A stretch of 64,000 nt of DNA from Nocardia uniformis NBRC 13702 (GTDB lineage: Bacteria; Actinomycetota; Actinomycetes; Mycobacteriales; Mycobacteriaceae). A program made the translations under genes and the position numbers. A model generated the notes under the pieces. The model made no database searches. It had not been told where the DNA came from and was given only the letters and a program-made list of their open reading frames with translations. This document shows positions 33,483-41,455 of the stretch, piece by piece. The stretch is taken from positions 1 to 64,000 of the forward strand of contig NZ_BDCE01000086.1 of assembly GCF_001613345.1 (NCBI RefSeq), read 5' to 3'. How positions within the stretch are numbered: the stretch's first letter is position 1; each line of letters opens with the position of its first letter.

Positions 33483-33536
33483 GACTCGTGAGTCTGACCG
33501 GGTGGACTCGCTTGTCTATTTAGACTTGTCAGTCTA
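33483..33536. promoter_or_regulatory. tandem palindromes between TetR and the atypical SDR
   Basis: TAGACTTGTCAGTCTA (33521-33536) has perfect 6-bp arms and a 4-nt spacer; GACTCGTGAGTC (33483-33494) is a related perfect dyad sharing GACT/AGTC. Centres are about 40 bp apart. This is the size and symmetry of TetR operators. The second site is 49 bp from the SDR start. Confidence 0.7.
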
Positions 33537-33584
33537 GTCTTCCGTATCGGAAAGTATGAAAACTGTTCGGACGAGGAGAATCTT

Positions 33585-34406
33585 GTGCAGACCGTGGTCA
33601 TTACCGGCGGAACCGACGGCATGGGGAAAGCGCTCGCGCTGACCTATCTGCGGCGGGGCGATCAGGTCGTCGTTGTCGGCACCAATGCGCACAAGGGGCA
33701 AGCGGTCCTCGACGCCGCCGACACCCTGGGTGCCGCCCACTGCATCGAGTTCATCCAGGCGGATCTGAGCCTGATCGCCGAGAACCGGCGGGTGGTAGGC
33801 CGGATCACGGCGACGTACCCGGTCGTGGATGTGCTGGTGCTGGGTGCGCGCTACTACCGGGCGACTCGATTCGTCACCTCCGAAGGCTTCGAAGCCAATT
33901 TCGCGCTGTTCTATCTGAGCCGATATCTGCTCGGACATGGTCTCGTCGCCCACTTGGACCGCGCCGACGCACCGGTCATCCTCGACCTGTCCGGCCCCGG
34001 CGGTGACCTGGCCCGAATTCGATGGGACGATCTGCAGTTCGCGCACGGCTACCACCCCGACGAGGTGATGGGGCAGTGCGGGAAACTCAGTGACCTGCTC
34101 GGTGTCTCGTTCACCCGCCGCTATCCGCACAGCCGGGTTCGCTACGTGCTGCTGCACCCCGGCCTGACCGCTACCGGGTTCACCGGCGAATATGACACTG
34201 CCAGTGCCGAAGTCGTCGCCCGCATGCGCGAACAGGGCCAACCCGTCGAAGTGGCACTCACCCGTATCCTGCGCCACCTCGACAACCCGCCGGCCACTCC
34301 GCTGTCCGCGTTCATGCAGGACGATGCGGTCGACACCGACGGTGAACCGTTCGATCGCGCATCGGCCGAACGGCTTTCGGTGATCACCGCGAATCTGCTG
34401 CACTGA
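33585..34406 (+). CDS. SDR-fold protein lacking the catalytic tyrosine
   Basis: A 273-residue short-chain dehydrogenase-type protein. The nucleotide motif TGGTDGMGK (7-15) is intact. The structural NAG motif is replaced by VLGAR (about 85-89), and the region that normally reads YGQSK reads VMGQCGK (161-167), so the catalytic Tyr is Met or Gly. Remaining features (LDLSGPGG, HPGLTATG) resemble retinol/protochlorophyllide reductase-like SDRs. It may bind NAD(P) without classical catalysis, or use another residue. GTG 33585 has GAGGAGA upstream. It is controlled by the divergent TetR gene. Confidence 0.82.
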   Translation: MQTVVITGGTDGMGKALALTYLRRGDQVVVVGTNAHKGQAVLDAADTLGAAHCIEFIQADLSLIAENRRVVGRITATYPVVDVLVLGARYYRATRFVTSEGFEANFALFYLSRYLLGHGLVAHLDRADAPVILDLSGPGGDLARIRWDDLQFAHGYHPDEVMGQCGKLSDLLGVSFTRRYPHSRVRYVLLHPGLTATGFTGEYDTASAEVVARMREQGQPVEVALTRILRHLDNPPATPLSAFMQDDAVDTDGEPFDRASAERLSVITANLLH

Positions 34407-34435
34407 CAGCTGGGGAGGCGGGGTCTCAGAGTGGG

Positions 34436-34473
34436 CCGGGTGTGACCGATGGTGTCCGGCCCGGCTTCTCGGG
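34436..34473. repeat. intergenic repeat, copy 2
   Basis: CCGGGTGTGACCGATGGTGT continuing to CGGCTTCTCGGG, 34/38 identical to the copy at 32560-32597. It lies 32 bp upstream of the DUF1275 start and contains GGGCCGG...CCGGCCC, which could form a hairpin. Both copies keep the core GACCGATGGT and TCCGGCCC. Confidence 0.55.
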
Positions 34474-34505
34474 GCGGGCGGCGTCGCGCCGATACGGTGA
34501 GTTCC

Positions 34506-35165
34506 ATGCCGATCGAACATGCGTCTACGGTGCGGTTTCCGGGTGGGCCGACTCCGCTGATTCTGCTCGCCGCAGCGGCGGGGGCGATGGATGCGCTGGT
34601 GTTCACCGAGTTCGGGAAGGTGTTCGCGAGCGTGCTCACGGGCAATTTTGTGCTGTTGGGGGTGGCGGTCGCCGGCGCGGGTATCGATGTGTCTGCGCCG
34701 ATCATCGTGCTTGTGGGATACCTCGTCGGTGTCGTCGCGGCCGGGCGGTGGTGTCGCGGTGAGCAGATGCGGCACGTACATCAGTGCTTGGCGGTGGAGG
34801 CGCTGATGGTGGCCGCGCTCGCGGTGCTGATCGGTGCCGCGCGCGAAACCATCGGAGCGGTACTGCCCCTGGTGCTCGCGTCACTGGCCATGGGCATTCA
34901 GTCGGCGACCGTGCTGGCGGCCGATTCATCCTCGCCGACAACCTATTTGACGAGCACCTTCACCCGCTTCTTCAGTGACCTGGCTGCCGCGGGCACGGTG
35001 GATCCCTGGGCGCTGGCGCGCATCGCCGCCCTGGCCGTCGGCGCGGGTTCGGCGGTAGCCCTGAGCAATTCGGCCGCCGATTGGGGGTTCGCACTTCCTG
35101 CGATACTCATCGTGTTGGCGGCATGCCTCGTGTTCCGGGGCTCGCGCGCACCCCGGGAGCGATAG
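34506..35165 (+). CDS. DUF1275 (YoaK family) membrane protein
   Basis: A 219-residue membrane protein with about six hydrophobic segments. Family marks are GAMDALVFTEFGKVFASVLTGN (first helix and the T-G-N), and SLAMGIQSATVLAA...TTYLTSTFT. Function is unknown; a small-molecule transporter role has been suggested for the family on topology only. ATG 34506 follows the longer but unsupported frame start. The 38-bp repeat is immediately upstream. No operon partner; the DUF4291 gene follows after 56 bp. Confidence 0.85.
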   Translation: MPIEHASTVRFPGGPTPLILLAAAAGAMDALVFTEFGKVFASVLTGNFVLLGVAVAGAGIDVSAPIIVLVGYLVGVVAAGRWCRGEQMRHVHQCLAVEALMVAALAVLIGAARETIGAVLPLVLASLAMGIQSATVLAADSSSPTTYLTSTFTRFFSDLAAAGTVDPWALARIAALAVGAGSAVALSNSAADWGFALPAILIVLAACLVFRGSRAPRER

Positions 35166-35221
35166 CCTGCCTCGGTCGAAATCGGCTTGCTCCACGCCGA
35201 TCCGCCCACCACTGTGTTCGC

Positions 35222-35815
35222 GTGCAGACCTACGAGATCCGGGCCGACTACAACCGCGACACCATCGCGGTCTATCAGGCATACAGCCCGACGATCGGCA
35301 CGGCCGCCGTCGAGCACGGCCGCTTCGTGGAACCGTTCTCGCGCCACCGCATGACCTGGATCAAGCCGTCCTTCCTCTGGATGATGGCGCGCAGCAACTG
35401 GGCGCAGAAGCCGGGGCAGGAAATGGTGCTGGCCGTCCGCATTACGCGGACCGGCTGGGAGGAGGCGCTCGCGCTCGCCGAACACACCAGCGCGAATCGC
35501 AAGGTGTACGCGGATCCCGACGAATGGCGGCAGCGGCTCGAGCACACGCCCGTCCACGTCCAGTGGGACCCGGAACGCACTCTGCGCGGTGCGCCCCTCG
35601 ATGCCCGCAGCATCCAGATCGGCCTCAGCCGCCACATCATCGACCGCTATGTCGATGAATGGACAGTATCGATCGAGGACCTCACCCCGTTGGTCCGCGA
35701 GATCCACACACACCTGCGCGACGGGCGGGCCGACCGCGCCAAGCAGCTCCTACCCGCGGATCGGGTGTATCCGCTGATTCCCGAGTTGGCGCACCGGCTA
35801 GGAATCGACCGCTGA
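35222..35815 (+). CDS. DUF4291 domain protein
   Basis: A 197-residue protein matching DUF4291: YEIRADYNRDTIAVYQAY at the N-terminus, RMTWIKPSFLWMMARSNWA in the middle and VQWDPERTLRGAPLDARSIQIGLSR in the C-terminal half. The family is found in bacteria and some eukaryotes; function is unknown. GTG 35222 is chosen as the start of the conserved region; an earlier open frame overlaps the DUF1275 gene and is noise. It may be co-transcribed with the gene before it. Confidence 0.82.
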   Translation: MQTYEIRADYNRDTIAVYQAYSPTIGTAAVEHGRFVEPFSRHRMTWIKPSFLWMMARSNWAQKPGQEMVLAVRITRTGWEEALALAEHTSANRKVYADPDEWRQRLEHTPVHVQWDPERTLRGAPLDARSIQIGLSRHIIDRYVDEWTVSIEDLTPLVREIHTHLRDGRADRAKQLLPADRVYPLIPELAHRLGIDR

Positions 35816-35944
35816 ACCGCTCTCGCCCGGGTGGGGGCACGTCACCGGTTGGCCGGCGCGGTACGGCGGCGTGCGGGTCGATTCGTTGGAACACGAGCCC
35901 GATAATGAATCCGGCAGCCTCCTCCAGTTGCCGGGAGCGGGCGA

Positions 35945-36259
35945 GTGGGTCGAGGACGGCTGCGGTCGACCCTCGACGGCGGCGACCTGACCCACGGCGA
36001 CGGCCTCGAACTGGCCGGTTCCACGCTGTGGGCCGTGCAGAACGCCACCGACACCATCACCCGCTGGGCCCTGTCCGACGACTACACCACCGCCACCCGG
36101 ACCCGGCACGTCACCGACGAATCCCTGGGCCTGCCAACCACTCTGGTCCGTCGGGACAACTGCACCCTGGTCGTCTCCTCGCAATTCGACAAGGGCGGAC
36201 CGATGGGCCCCGGCACCCCCACCACACCGTTCAAGGTCGTCGCAGTCGACGGCATCTGA
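35945..36259 (+). pseudogene. C-terminal fragment of an SMP-30-like beta-propeller protein
   Basis: About 100 codons resemble the last propeller blades of secreted SMP-30/gluconolactonase-like proteins: LTHGDGLELAGSTLWAVQNA, then TDESLGLPTTLVRRDNCTLV and PTTPFKVVAVDGI. Complete members are about 300 residues with a signal peptide; here the N-terminal two-thirds are absent. Another frame just before (about 35873-35985) is also protein-like but does not join. This is most simply a truncated, decaying gene. Confidence 0.6.
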
Positions 36260-36283
36260 CCCGGGACCCGCACCGCCGCAGCG

Positions 36284-36676
36284 CTATTCGGCGAGCGCAG
36301 CCAGTCGGTCGATCGAAGCCCGCAGGCTATCGCTCGTCGTAGCCCGAGCCCGCGCGAACCGGTTCTCATCGGTCAACTTCGTCCAGTCGTAGGTATGGGT
36401 CACCCGAGTCCGACCCTCGTCGATCGGTTCGAGCTCCCAGCGCCACAAATGCCCCGGCGGCTCCATACCCGGCTCGGAGGGCAGCCACGCGATACGCCGT
36501 CCCTCCGCGAACTCGACAATGTGGTTCTCCCGAATCTGGTGTCCCTGGGCGAGCGCCATAACGAATACGTCCCCCACGCCCCGCACTCGTTGCCCCGCAG
36601 GCGCTTCCGCCAAGTTCTCGTTACCGTCCCAGCGTGGCTGCTGCGCGGGATCGGCGACCCCCCACCCACCTGGCAC
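36284..36676 (-). pseudogene. SRPBCC-family protein, N-terminally truncated
   Basis: The frame carries most of a START-like SRPBCC protein: VADPAQQPRWDGNENLAEAP, VRGVGDVFVM, IVEFAEGRRIAWLPSEPG, and the C-terminal helix SLRASIDRLAAL. The first beta strand and helix start (about 15-20 residues with the usual A-P-x-x-x-V/I-F/W) are missing; upstream the frame runs into a nested inverted repeat and a TGA. GTG 36676 could start a shortened product, but the fold would lack its first strand. Probably inactivated at the repeat junction. Confidence 0.6.
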
Positions 36677-36733
36677 CCCGCTTTCGTACTCAGCACCCCG
36701 TACGCGGGGTGCTCAGTCACAACGCGGGGTGCC
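36672..36733. repeat. nested inverted repeat at the SRPBCC/AbiEi junction
   Basis: Outer arms GGCACCCCGC (36672-36681) and GCGGGGTGCC (36724-36733) enclose inner arms AGCACCCCG (36692-36700) and CGGGGTGCT (36705-36713) with a TACG loop. The result is four copies of the GCACCCCG/CGGGGTGC unit in 62 bp, all perfect. It sits exactly where the SRPBCC gene loses its 5' end and covers the last codons of the AbiEi/DUF559-like gene, so it may be a terminator or the scar of an insertion. Confidence 0.65.
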
Positions 36734-37655
36734 AAGAACCTTTGGGGTTGTGGTGGGAGAGGGTGGCGGCGGTGTGGATGCGGGCTCGGAGGTGGGTGGG
36801 GGAGGTTAGGTGTTGCCAGGTCCAGCGGGTTACTGACCAGCCTTGGGCTCGGAGGGTGTCTTCGCGGGTTTTTTCGGCGAGGATTTGCGCTTCGAGGGGG
36901 CGGTTGCCTCGGATGGATTTGTGGTACTTGATTCTTCCGTCGAATTCTCCCACTACGCCCAAGGTTGGCCAGAGGAAGTCGACTCGGGCTATGAAGGTGC
37001 CGTCTGGGGTCAGGATGCGGGGTTGGAGTTCTGGTGGGGGGAGGGTGGGGTCGTTCAGGGCTACTCGGCTGCGGGACTCGCCGACGCTTTCGGAGCGGCC
37101 ATCCAGGAAGGCGAGGACGCGGCGGGCGGCTTGGCAGCCGGGGCGGTGTGCTGCGCGGATCAGTTGGTCGGTGAGTTCGGCGTGGGTGGTTTTGCGCAGG
37201 TGGAGGGCGGCGTCGCCGATTACCACGGATTGCTCGAACGGTGCGGTTCGGGCAATGTCGATGATAGTTCGGGCTGTCGAGGTGAGTCGCAAGCCATCGA
37301 TTTCGACCGCGTCGTCGGGCTCGATGGCACCGTGGTGCACCACGATTCGCTTCCTGATACGGCCACCGGATCTGCGGTCGCGGGTGACGTGGACACGCGC
37401 CAGTGGCATCGACCAGACCGGCAGTCCGTGTGCGATCGCGGCGGAAACGTGGGATATGTAGGCGTCGCCGCTGATTCGTTGAGTTGCCGCGCGCACGGCG
37501 ACCAGATGCCGCTGCTCCAACGACAGGTCGACAATGCTGTCGGCTGGCAGGTAATGCCCACGCCGAACTCGGCACCAGTCCTTACCCGCGAGTTCCTGGT
37601 CGCTGTATCCCAAGCGCAGGGCATCGCGGCGCGAAATCGGTGGGGGCAGTGTCAT
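36717..37655 (-). CDS. AbiEi antitoxin-like/DUF559-type protein
   Basis: A 312-residue protein. The N-terminus resembles the AbiEi-type winged helix (ISRRDALRLGYSDQELAGKDWCRVRRGHYLP), followed by a middle domain (ISHVSAAIAHGLPVWSMPLARVHVTRDRR), then a C-terminal restriction-endonuclease-like DUF559 region with ARVDFLWPTLGVVGEFDGRIKYH, where E and D could be catalytic. Many such genes occur in mycolic-acid actinomycetes and are not always with a toxin. No AbiEii-type nucleotidyltransferase is adjacent. ATG 37655 is chosen because the family start fits MTLPPPISRRDAL. G/C bias and an adjoining nested repeat suggest acquisition. Confidence 0.8.
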   Translation of the reverse strand: MTLPPPISRRDALRLGYSDQELAGKDWCRVRRGHYLPADSIVDLSLEQRHLVAVRAATQRISGDAYISHVSAAIAHGLPVWSMPLARVHVTRDRRSGGRIRKRIVVHHGAIEPDDAVEIDGLRLTSTARTIIDIARTAPFEQSVVIGDAALHLRKTTHAELTDQLIRAAHRPGCQAARRVLAFLDGRSESVGESRSRVALNDPTLPPPELQPRILTPDGTFIARVDFLWPTLGVVGEFDGRIKYHKSIRGNRPLEAQILAEKTREDTLRAQGWSVTRWTWQHLTSPTHLRARIHTAATLSHHNPKGSWHPAL

Positions 37656-37765
37656 GCCTCGATCGTTCGGGACCGCACCGACAATCAGACTTCTCGAGCG
37701 CCCTCGCTGTGGACAAATCTCCGCCTTGTGGAGATCAGGCATTTCGGCTGTACGTCTACGCTGAC

Positions 37766-37800
37766 AGGTGTGGGGCCGGATGGAGCCCGGCCCCACACCT
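37766..37800 (-). terminator. hairpin after the S1-domain gene
   Basis: AGGTGTGGGGCCGG (37766-37779) and CCGGCCCCACACCT (37787-37800) form a perfect 14-bp stem with a 7-nt loop, starting 6 bp after the S1-gene stop in the direction of transcription. Confidence 0.85.
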
Positions 37801-37806
37801 ACCGCG

Positions 37807-38055
37807 CTACGCCGGTGTGAGGCTCACACGCTTGCGGTCGTCGTCGACGGCCAGAATCCGTACCGGCACAGTCGATCCGACCTCGGGCAGGGCGCTGGTC
37901 TCCGATATGTGCAGCAGCCCTTCGATTCCGGGCGCCAGCGCGAGGAAGGCTCCGAACGGCACGATCGAGACGACCGAGCCTTCGAGGGTGCTTCCGGGCG
38001 CGTTGGCGGCGCGGAACGACTGCCACTGCGGCAGTGAAACTTGCTCTTGGGACAT
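37807..38055 (-). CDS. small S1 RNA-binding domain protein
   Basis: An 82-residue single S1/OB-fold protein: GSTLEGSVVSIVPFGAFLALAPGIEGLLHISE is the classical S1 pattern, followed by VRILAVDDDRKRVSLT. ATG 38055 has a complete AAGGAGGTGA ribosome site, suggesting high expression. A stable hairpin ends it. Stand-alone S1 proteins can act as RNA chaperones or ribosome-associated factors; the target is unknown. It is independent of the flanking pgl operon. Confidence 0.9.
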   Translation of the reverse strand: MSQEQVSLPQWQSFRAANAPGSTLEGSVVSIVPFGAFLALAPGIEGLLHISETSALPEVGSTVPVRILAVDDDRKRVSLTPA

Positions 38056-38261
38056 GAATTTCACCTCCTTCCGCGGTCCCTGAAACATCTGGGAAGCGTG
38101 GGGAGGGCGGGCCTCTGGCCCGAGCCGCTATCAACTAGCGGCCGGGGAACCCGTCTGTGTGCGGCATATAGCCGACCCGGCAGTCACAGGACCAAGGTAG
38201 CCAGCAGCTCGGGAGCGCGCAAGACCCCGGCGGTACGCGACGTGCCGACGGGGCGTTCGGT

Positions 38262-38996
38262 TCAGTTCGTCAGGTCGGCCGCGGCTGTGTCGTCGAGCAG
38301 CCAGGTGGTGGATTCGGACCCGAGGGCACCGGCGGCGGGGATATCCAGTGGGGATGCGCCGTTGAGGGCGGCGGCTACGGCTGCGGCCTTGGCTTCGCCG
38401 GCGACGATGAGGACCACATGGCGGGCGCGACGGATGGCCGGGAGGGTCAGTGTCACGCGCACGGCGGGCGGTTTCGGGGAATCGGTGACCGCGACAACGA
38501 GTTCGTGGGCCTCGCGGGTGGCGTCGGAGTGCGGGAACAGGGAGTTGATGTGGCCTTCGCCGCCCATACCGAGCAGGTGCAGGTCGAAGGCTCCGTGCTG
38601 GGCGAGATGGGCGTGGACGGCGGCGGAGTACATACCCGCCGCTTCCACGGGGTCGACGTATTCGCCATCGGACGCCTCGACCGGGTGGACTCGGGAGGGG
38701 TCCACCGGGACGTGATCGAGGAGGGCCCGGCGCGCCTGGAGTTCATTGCGTTCCGGGTCGCCATGGGGGAGGAAACGTTCGTCACCCCAGAAGATGTCGA
38801 GCTGGGACCAGTCGATATCGCCGGGAGCGCGGCGGACCCACTCCAGCAGGCCGATACCGGTCCCGCCGCCGGTGAGCACCACCGACGCCGAGCCGCGCAG
38901 GCGCTGCGCCTCCACCACCTCGGCGACGAAGCGGACTGCCGCGGCCTGGACCAAATCCTCTGTGGTGGAGAAGGTTTCGACGGCGGACTTACTCAT
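38262..38996 (-). CDS. pgl: 6-phosphogluconolactonase
   Basis: A 244-residue cytosolic enzyme that hydrolyses 6-phosphogluconolactone in the oxidative pentose phosphate pathway. Motifs: VVLTGGGTGIGLLE (phosphate binding), WGDERFLP, and LLGMGGEGHINSLFPHS with the putative catalytic His. It ends the tkt-tal-zwf-opcA-pgl run on the minus strand. Its start overlaps the opcA stop by 8 bp, indicating translational coupling. ATG 38996. Confidence 0.96.
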   Translation of the reverse strand: MSKSAVETFSTTEDLVQAAAVRFVAEVVEAQRLRGSASVVLTGGGTGIGLLEWVRRAPGDIDWSQLDIFWGDERFLPHGDPERNELQARRALLDHVPVDPSRVHPVEASDGEYVDPVEAAGMYSAAVHAHLAQHGAFDLHLLGMGGEGHINSLFPHSDATREAHELVVAVTDSPKPPAVRVTLTLPAIRRARHVVLIVAGEAKAAAVAAALNGASPLDIPAAGALGSESTTWLLDDTAAADLTN

Positions 38997-39909
38997 AGCT
39001 GACCCTTTCGATTCCGGTGAGTGCCTCGGCGTAGATATCGTCGGCGTCGAGGTGCCGCAGCTCCTCGGCGAGGCAGTCGCGCGTTTCCCGGCGGGCCAGG
39101 GCCAAGCGCTGCTCGGGTTCGCCGGTGCGCGTCAGGGTCGCGGTGCGACCCTCCTGGGGGCGGGAGATGGCGATCGATACCGACGGCCGGTGAATTTCGA
39201 CCTTCAGGTCACCGGTCTGCCGCACCACGGGGCAGGACAGCCGGGCGGCCAGCCAGCCGGCGAGCATATCGAGGGCCGGTTCGCCGCGCAGCCCCGAAAC
39301 CGTCACGGACTCAACGGCTTCGAAGGGCTGCTCATCCAGCGCCGCCGCCAGTAGCGCCCGCCAGTAGGTAATGCGGCTCCACGCCAGATCGGTATCGCCG
39401 GGCGCGTAGGAGTTGCGGCGCGCCTTGATGGTCGACTGCGGATCCGGCGCGAATGTGGCGTCGGTGATCCGGCGGGTCGCCAAGCGCCCCACCGCATCCT
39501 TGGACGGAAAGTCCGGTGCGCCCCGCGGCCACCACGCCACCACGGGCGTATCGGGCAGCAGGAACGGAATCACCACGCTGTTCTCGTGACTGACGAGATC
39601 ACCCTGCAGCCGAAGCACTATTACTTCGGCCGCGCCCGCATCCCCACCGACCCGGATCTGGGCGTCCAATCGAGTCTCGGAGGTGCGATCGCCCCGCGCC
39701 AGCACGATTACCCGGCAGGGATGTTCGCGACTCGCGTCATTGGCGGCGTCGATGGCGTCCTCGGCCTCGGAGCTGTCGAGGGTGCACACCACGAGCGTGA
39801 GCACCCGCCCTACGGTCACCACGCCATTGGCCTCGCGCAGCTGCACGAGCCGCTTGGATACCTCCCGGGTATCGGTATCCGGCATATCGATGATCACGGC
39901 CGCCGCCAT
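38989..39909 (-). CDS. opcA: glucose-6-phosphate dehydrogenase assembly protein OpcA
   Basis: A 306-residue actinobacterial/cyanobacterial OpcA protein needed for active glucose-6-phosphate dehydrogenase. Family features: VIIDMPDTDTREVSKRLVQLRE at the N-terminus, VVCTLDS, RVIVLARGD, and a central HENSVVIPFLLPDTPVVAWWPRGAPDFPS. It overlaps the zwf stop (16 bp) and the pgl start (8 bp). ATG 39909 gives a slightly extended N-terminus (MAAAVIID). Confidence 0.96.
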   Translation of the reverse strand: MAAAVIIDMPDTDTREVSKRLVQLREANGVVTVGRVLTLVVCTLDSSEAEDAIDAANDASREHPCRVIVLARGDRTSETRLDAQIRVGGDAGAAEVIVLRLQGDLVSHENSVVIPFLLPDTPVVAWWPRGAPDFPSKDAVGRLATRRITDATFAPDPQSTIKARRNSYAPGDTDLAWSRITYWRALLAAALDEQPFEAVESVTVSGLRGEPALDMLAGWLAARLSCPVVRQTGDLKVEIHRPSVSIAISRPQEGRTATLTRTGEPEQRLALARRETRDCLAEELRHLDADDIYAEALTGIERVSYE

Positions 39910-41453
39910 TCCCGCCCGCTGCGCGCGAGCATCTCCTCGGCCGATTTCGGACCCCAGCCGCCCGCTTCGTACGGCTCGGGTCGGCCATTGGCGGCCCAGT
40001 GGTCGAGTACGGGATCGAGGATGCGCCAGGACAATTCGACCTCCTCATTGACCGGGAACAGGGAGGGCACCCCGAGCAGCACATCGAGAATGAGCCGCTC
40101 GTACGCCTCGGGGGAGTCCTCGGTGAAGGCCTCGCCGTAGCTGAAGTCCATATTCACGTCGCGGACCTCCATGCTGGAGCCGGGCACCTTGGACCCGAAT
40201 CGCATGGTGATGCCCTCATCCGGCTGTACCCGGATCACCAGGGCGTTCTGACCGAGTTCCTCGGTCATGGTCTGGTCGAACGGCAGATGCGGTGCGCGCT
40301 TGAACACCACGGCGATCTCGGTGACCCGGCGACCCAGCCGCTTTCCGGTGCGCAGATAGAACGGCACCCCGGCCCACCGACGTGTTTCCACGGCGAGGGT
40401 GATGGCGGCATAGGTCTCGGTCGTGGAGTTCGGGTCGAAACCCTCCTCCTCCATCAAACCCACCACCGATTCGCTGCCCTGCCACCCGGCCGTGTACTGC
40501 CCGCGTGCGGTCGTCTCATCGAGTGGCTCGGCGAGTTTCGTCGCCGACAGCACCTTGACCTTCTCGATCTGCAATTGCTTGGGCTGGAAGCTGACCGGCT
40601 CCTCCATCGCCGTCAGCGCCAGCAGCTGGAGCAGATGGTTCTGGATCACATCCCGTGCCGCGCCGATACCGTCGTAATACCCTGCGCGCCCGCCCAATCC
40701 GATGTCCTCGGCCATGGTGATCTGCACATGGTCGACGTAATTGGCGTTCCAGATCGGGTCGAACAGCTGATTGGCGAAGCGCAGCGCCAGAATGTTCTGC
40801 ACCGTCTCCTTGCCGAGATAGTGGTCGATGCGGAAGACCGTGTGCTCCGGGAACACCCGGTTCACCAGATCATTGAGTTCCTGCGCGCTGTGCAGGTCGT
40901 GTCCGAACGGTTTCTCGATGACCACCCGCCGCCACGGCGCGGGCCCCTTGCCGGTCTCCGGTTGTGCCAGACCGTTTTTGGATAGCTGGTCCAGCACCAC
41001 CGGGAATTCGGTCGGCGGAATCGCTAGGTAGAAGGCGTGATTGCCGCCGGTCCCGCGATCCCGGTCGAGACCTTTGAGGGTGTTCGCCAGCCGGTGGAAG
41101 GCGGTGTCGTCCTCGAAAGTGCCCTGGACGAACCGCAATCCGTCCTCGAGCTGCTGCCACACCTCCTCCCGGAAGGGAGTGCGCGCGGAACTTCGCACCG
41201 ATTCGTGTACGAGTTCGGCGAATTCCGCATCGCTCATATCGCGTCGGGCGAACCCGACCAGGGCGAAACCGGGCGGCAGCAGCCCCCGGTTCGCCAGGTC
41301 GTAGATGGCCGGCAGCAACTTGCGCCGCGACAGGTCACCGGTTACCCCGAAGATCACCATGCTGCACGGTCCAGCGATCCGGGGAACCCGGCTGTCCCGC
41401 CCATCCCGCAGCGGGTTTCCCGTCGTGGCCGTTGTCGCTGCGCGAGTCGACAC
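39894..41453 (-). CDS. zwf: glucose-6-phosphate 1-dehydrogenase
   Basis: A 519-residue enzyme that oxidises glucose 6-phosphate with NADP. The cofactor motif is GVTGDLSRRKLLP, the active-site signature is DHYLGKETVQN with the catalytic Asp-His, and FRIDHY precedes it. GTG 41453 begins VSTRAATTATTGNPLRD; it lies 2 bp after the tal stop, and the longer frame up to 41774 is antisense to tal and rejected. Length agrees with actinobacterial G6PD. Part of the tkt-tal-zwf-opcA-pgl operon. Confidence 0.97.
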   Translation of the reverse strand: MSTRAATTATTGNPLRDGRDSRVPRIAGPCSMVIFGVTGDLSRRKLLPAIYDLANRGLLPPGFALVGFARRDMSDAEFAELVHESVRSSARTPFREEVWQQLEDGLRFVQGTFEDDTAFHRLANTLKGLDRDRGTGGNHAFYLAIPPTEFPVVLDQLSKNGLAQPETGKGPAPWRRVVIEKPFGHDLHSAQELNDLVNRVFPEHTVFRIDHYLGKETVQNILALRFANQLFDPIWNANYVDHVQITMAEDIGLGGRAGYYDGIGAARDVIQNHLLQLLALTAMEEPVSFQPKQLQIEKVKVLSATKLAEPLDETTARGQYTAGWQGSESVVGLMEEEGFDPNSTTETYAAITLAVETRRWAGVPFYLRTGKRLGRRVTEIAVVFKRAPHLPFDQTMTEELGQNALVIRVQPDEGITMRFGSKVPGSSMEVRDVNMDFSYGEAFTEDSPEAYERLILDVLLGVPSLFPVNEEVELSWRILDPVLDHWAANGRPEPYEAGGWGPKSAEEMLARSGREWRRP

Positions 41454-41455
41454 CG

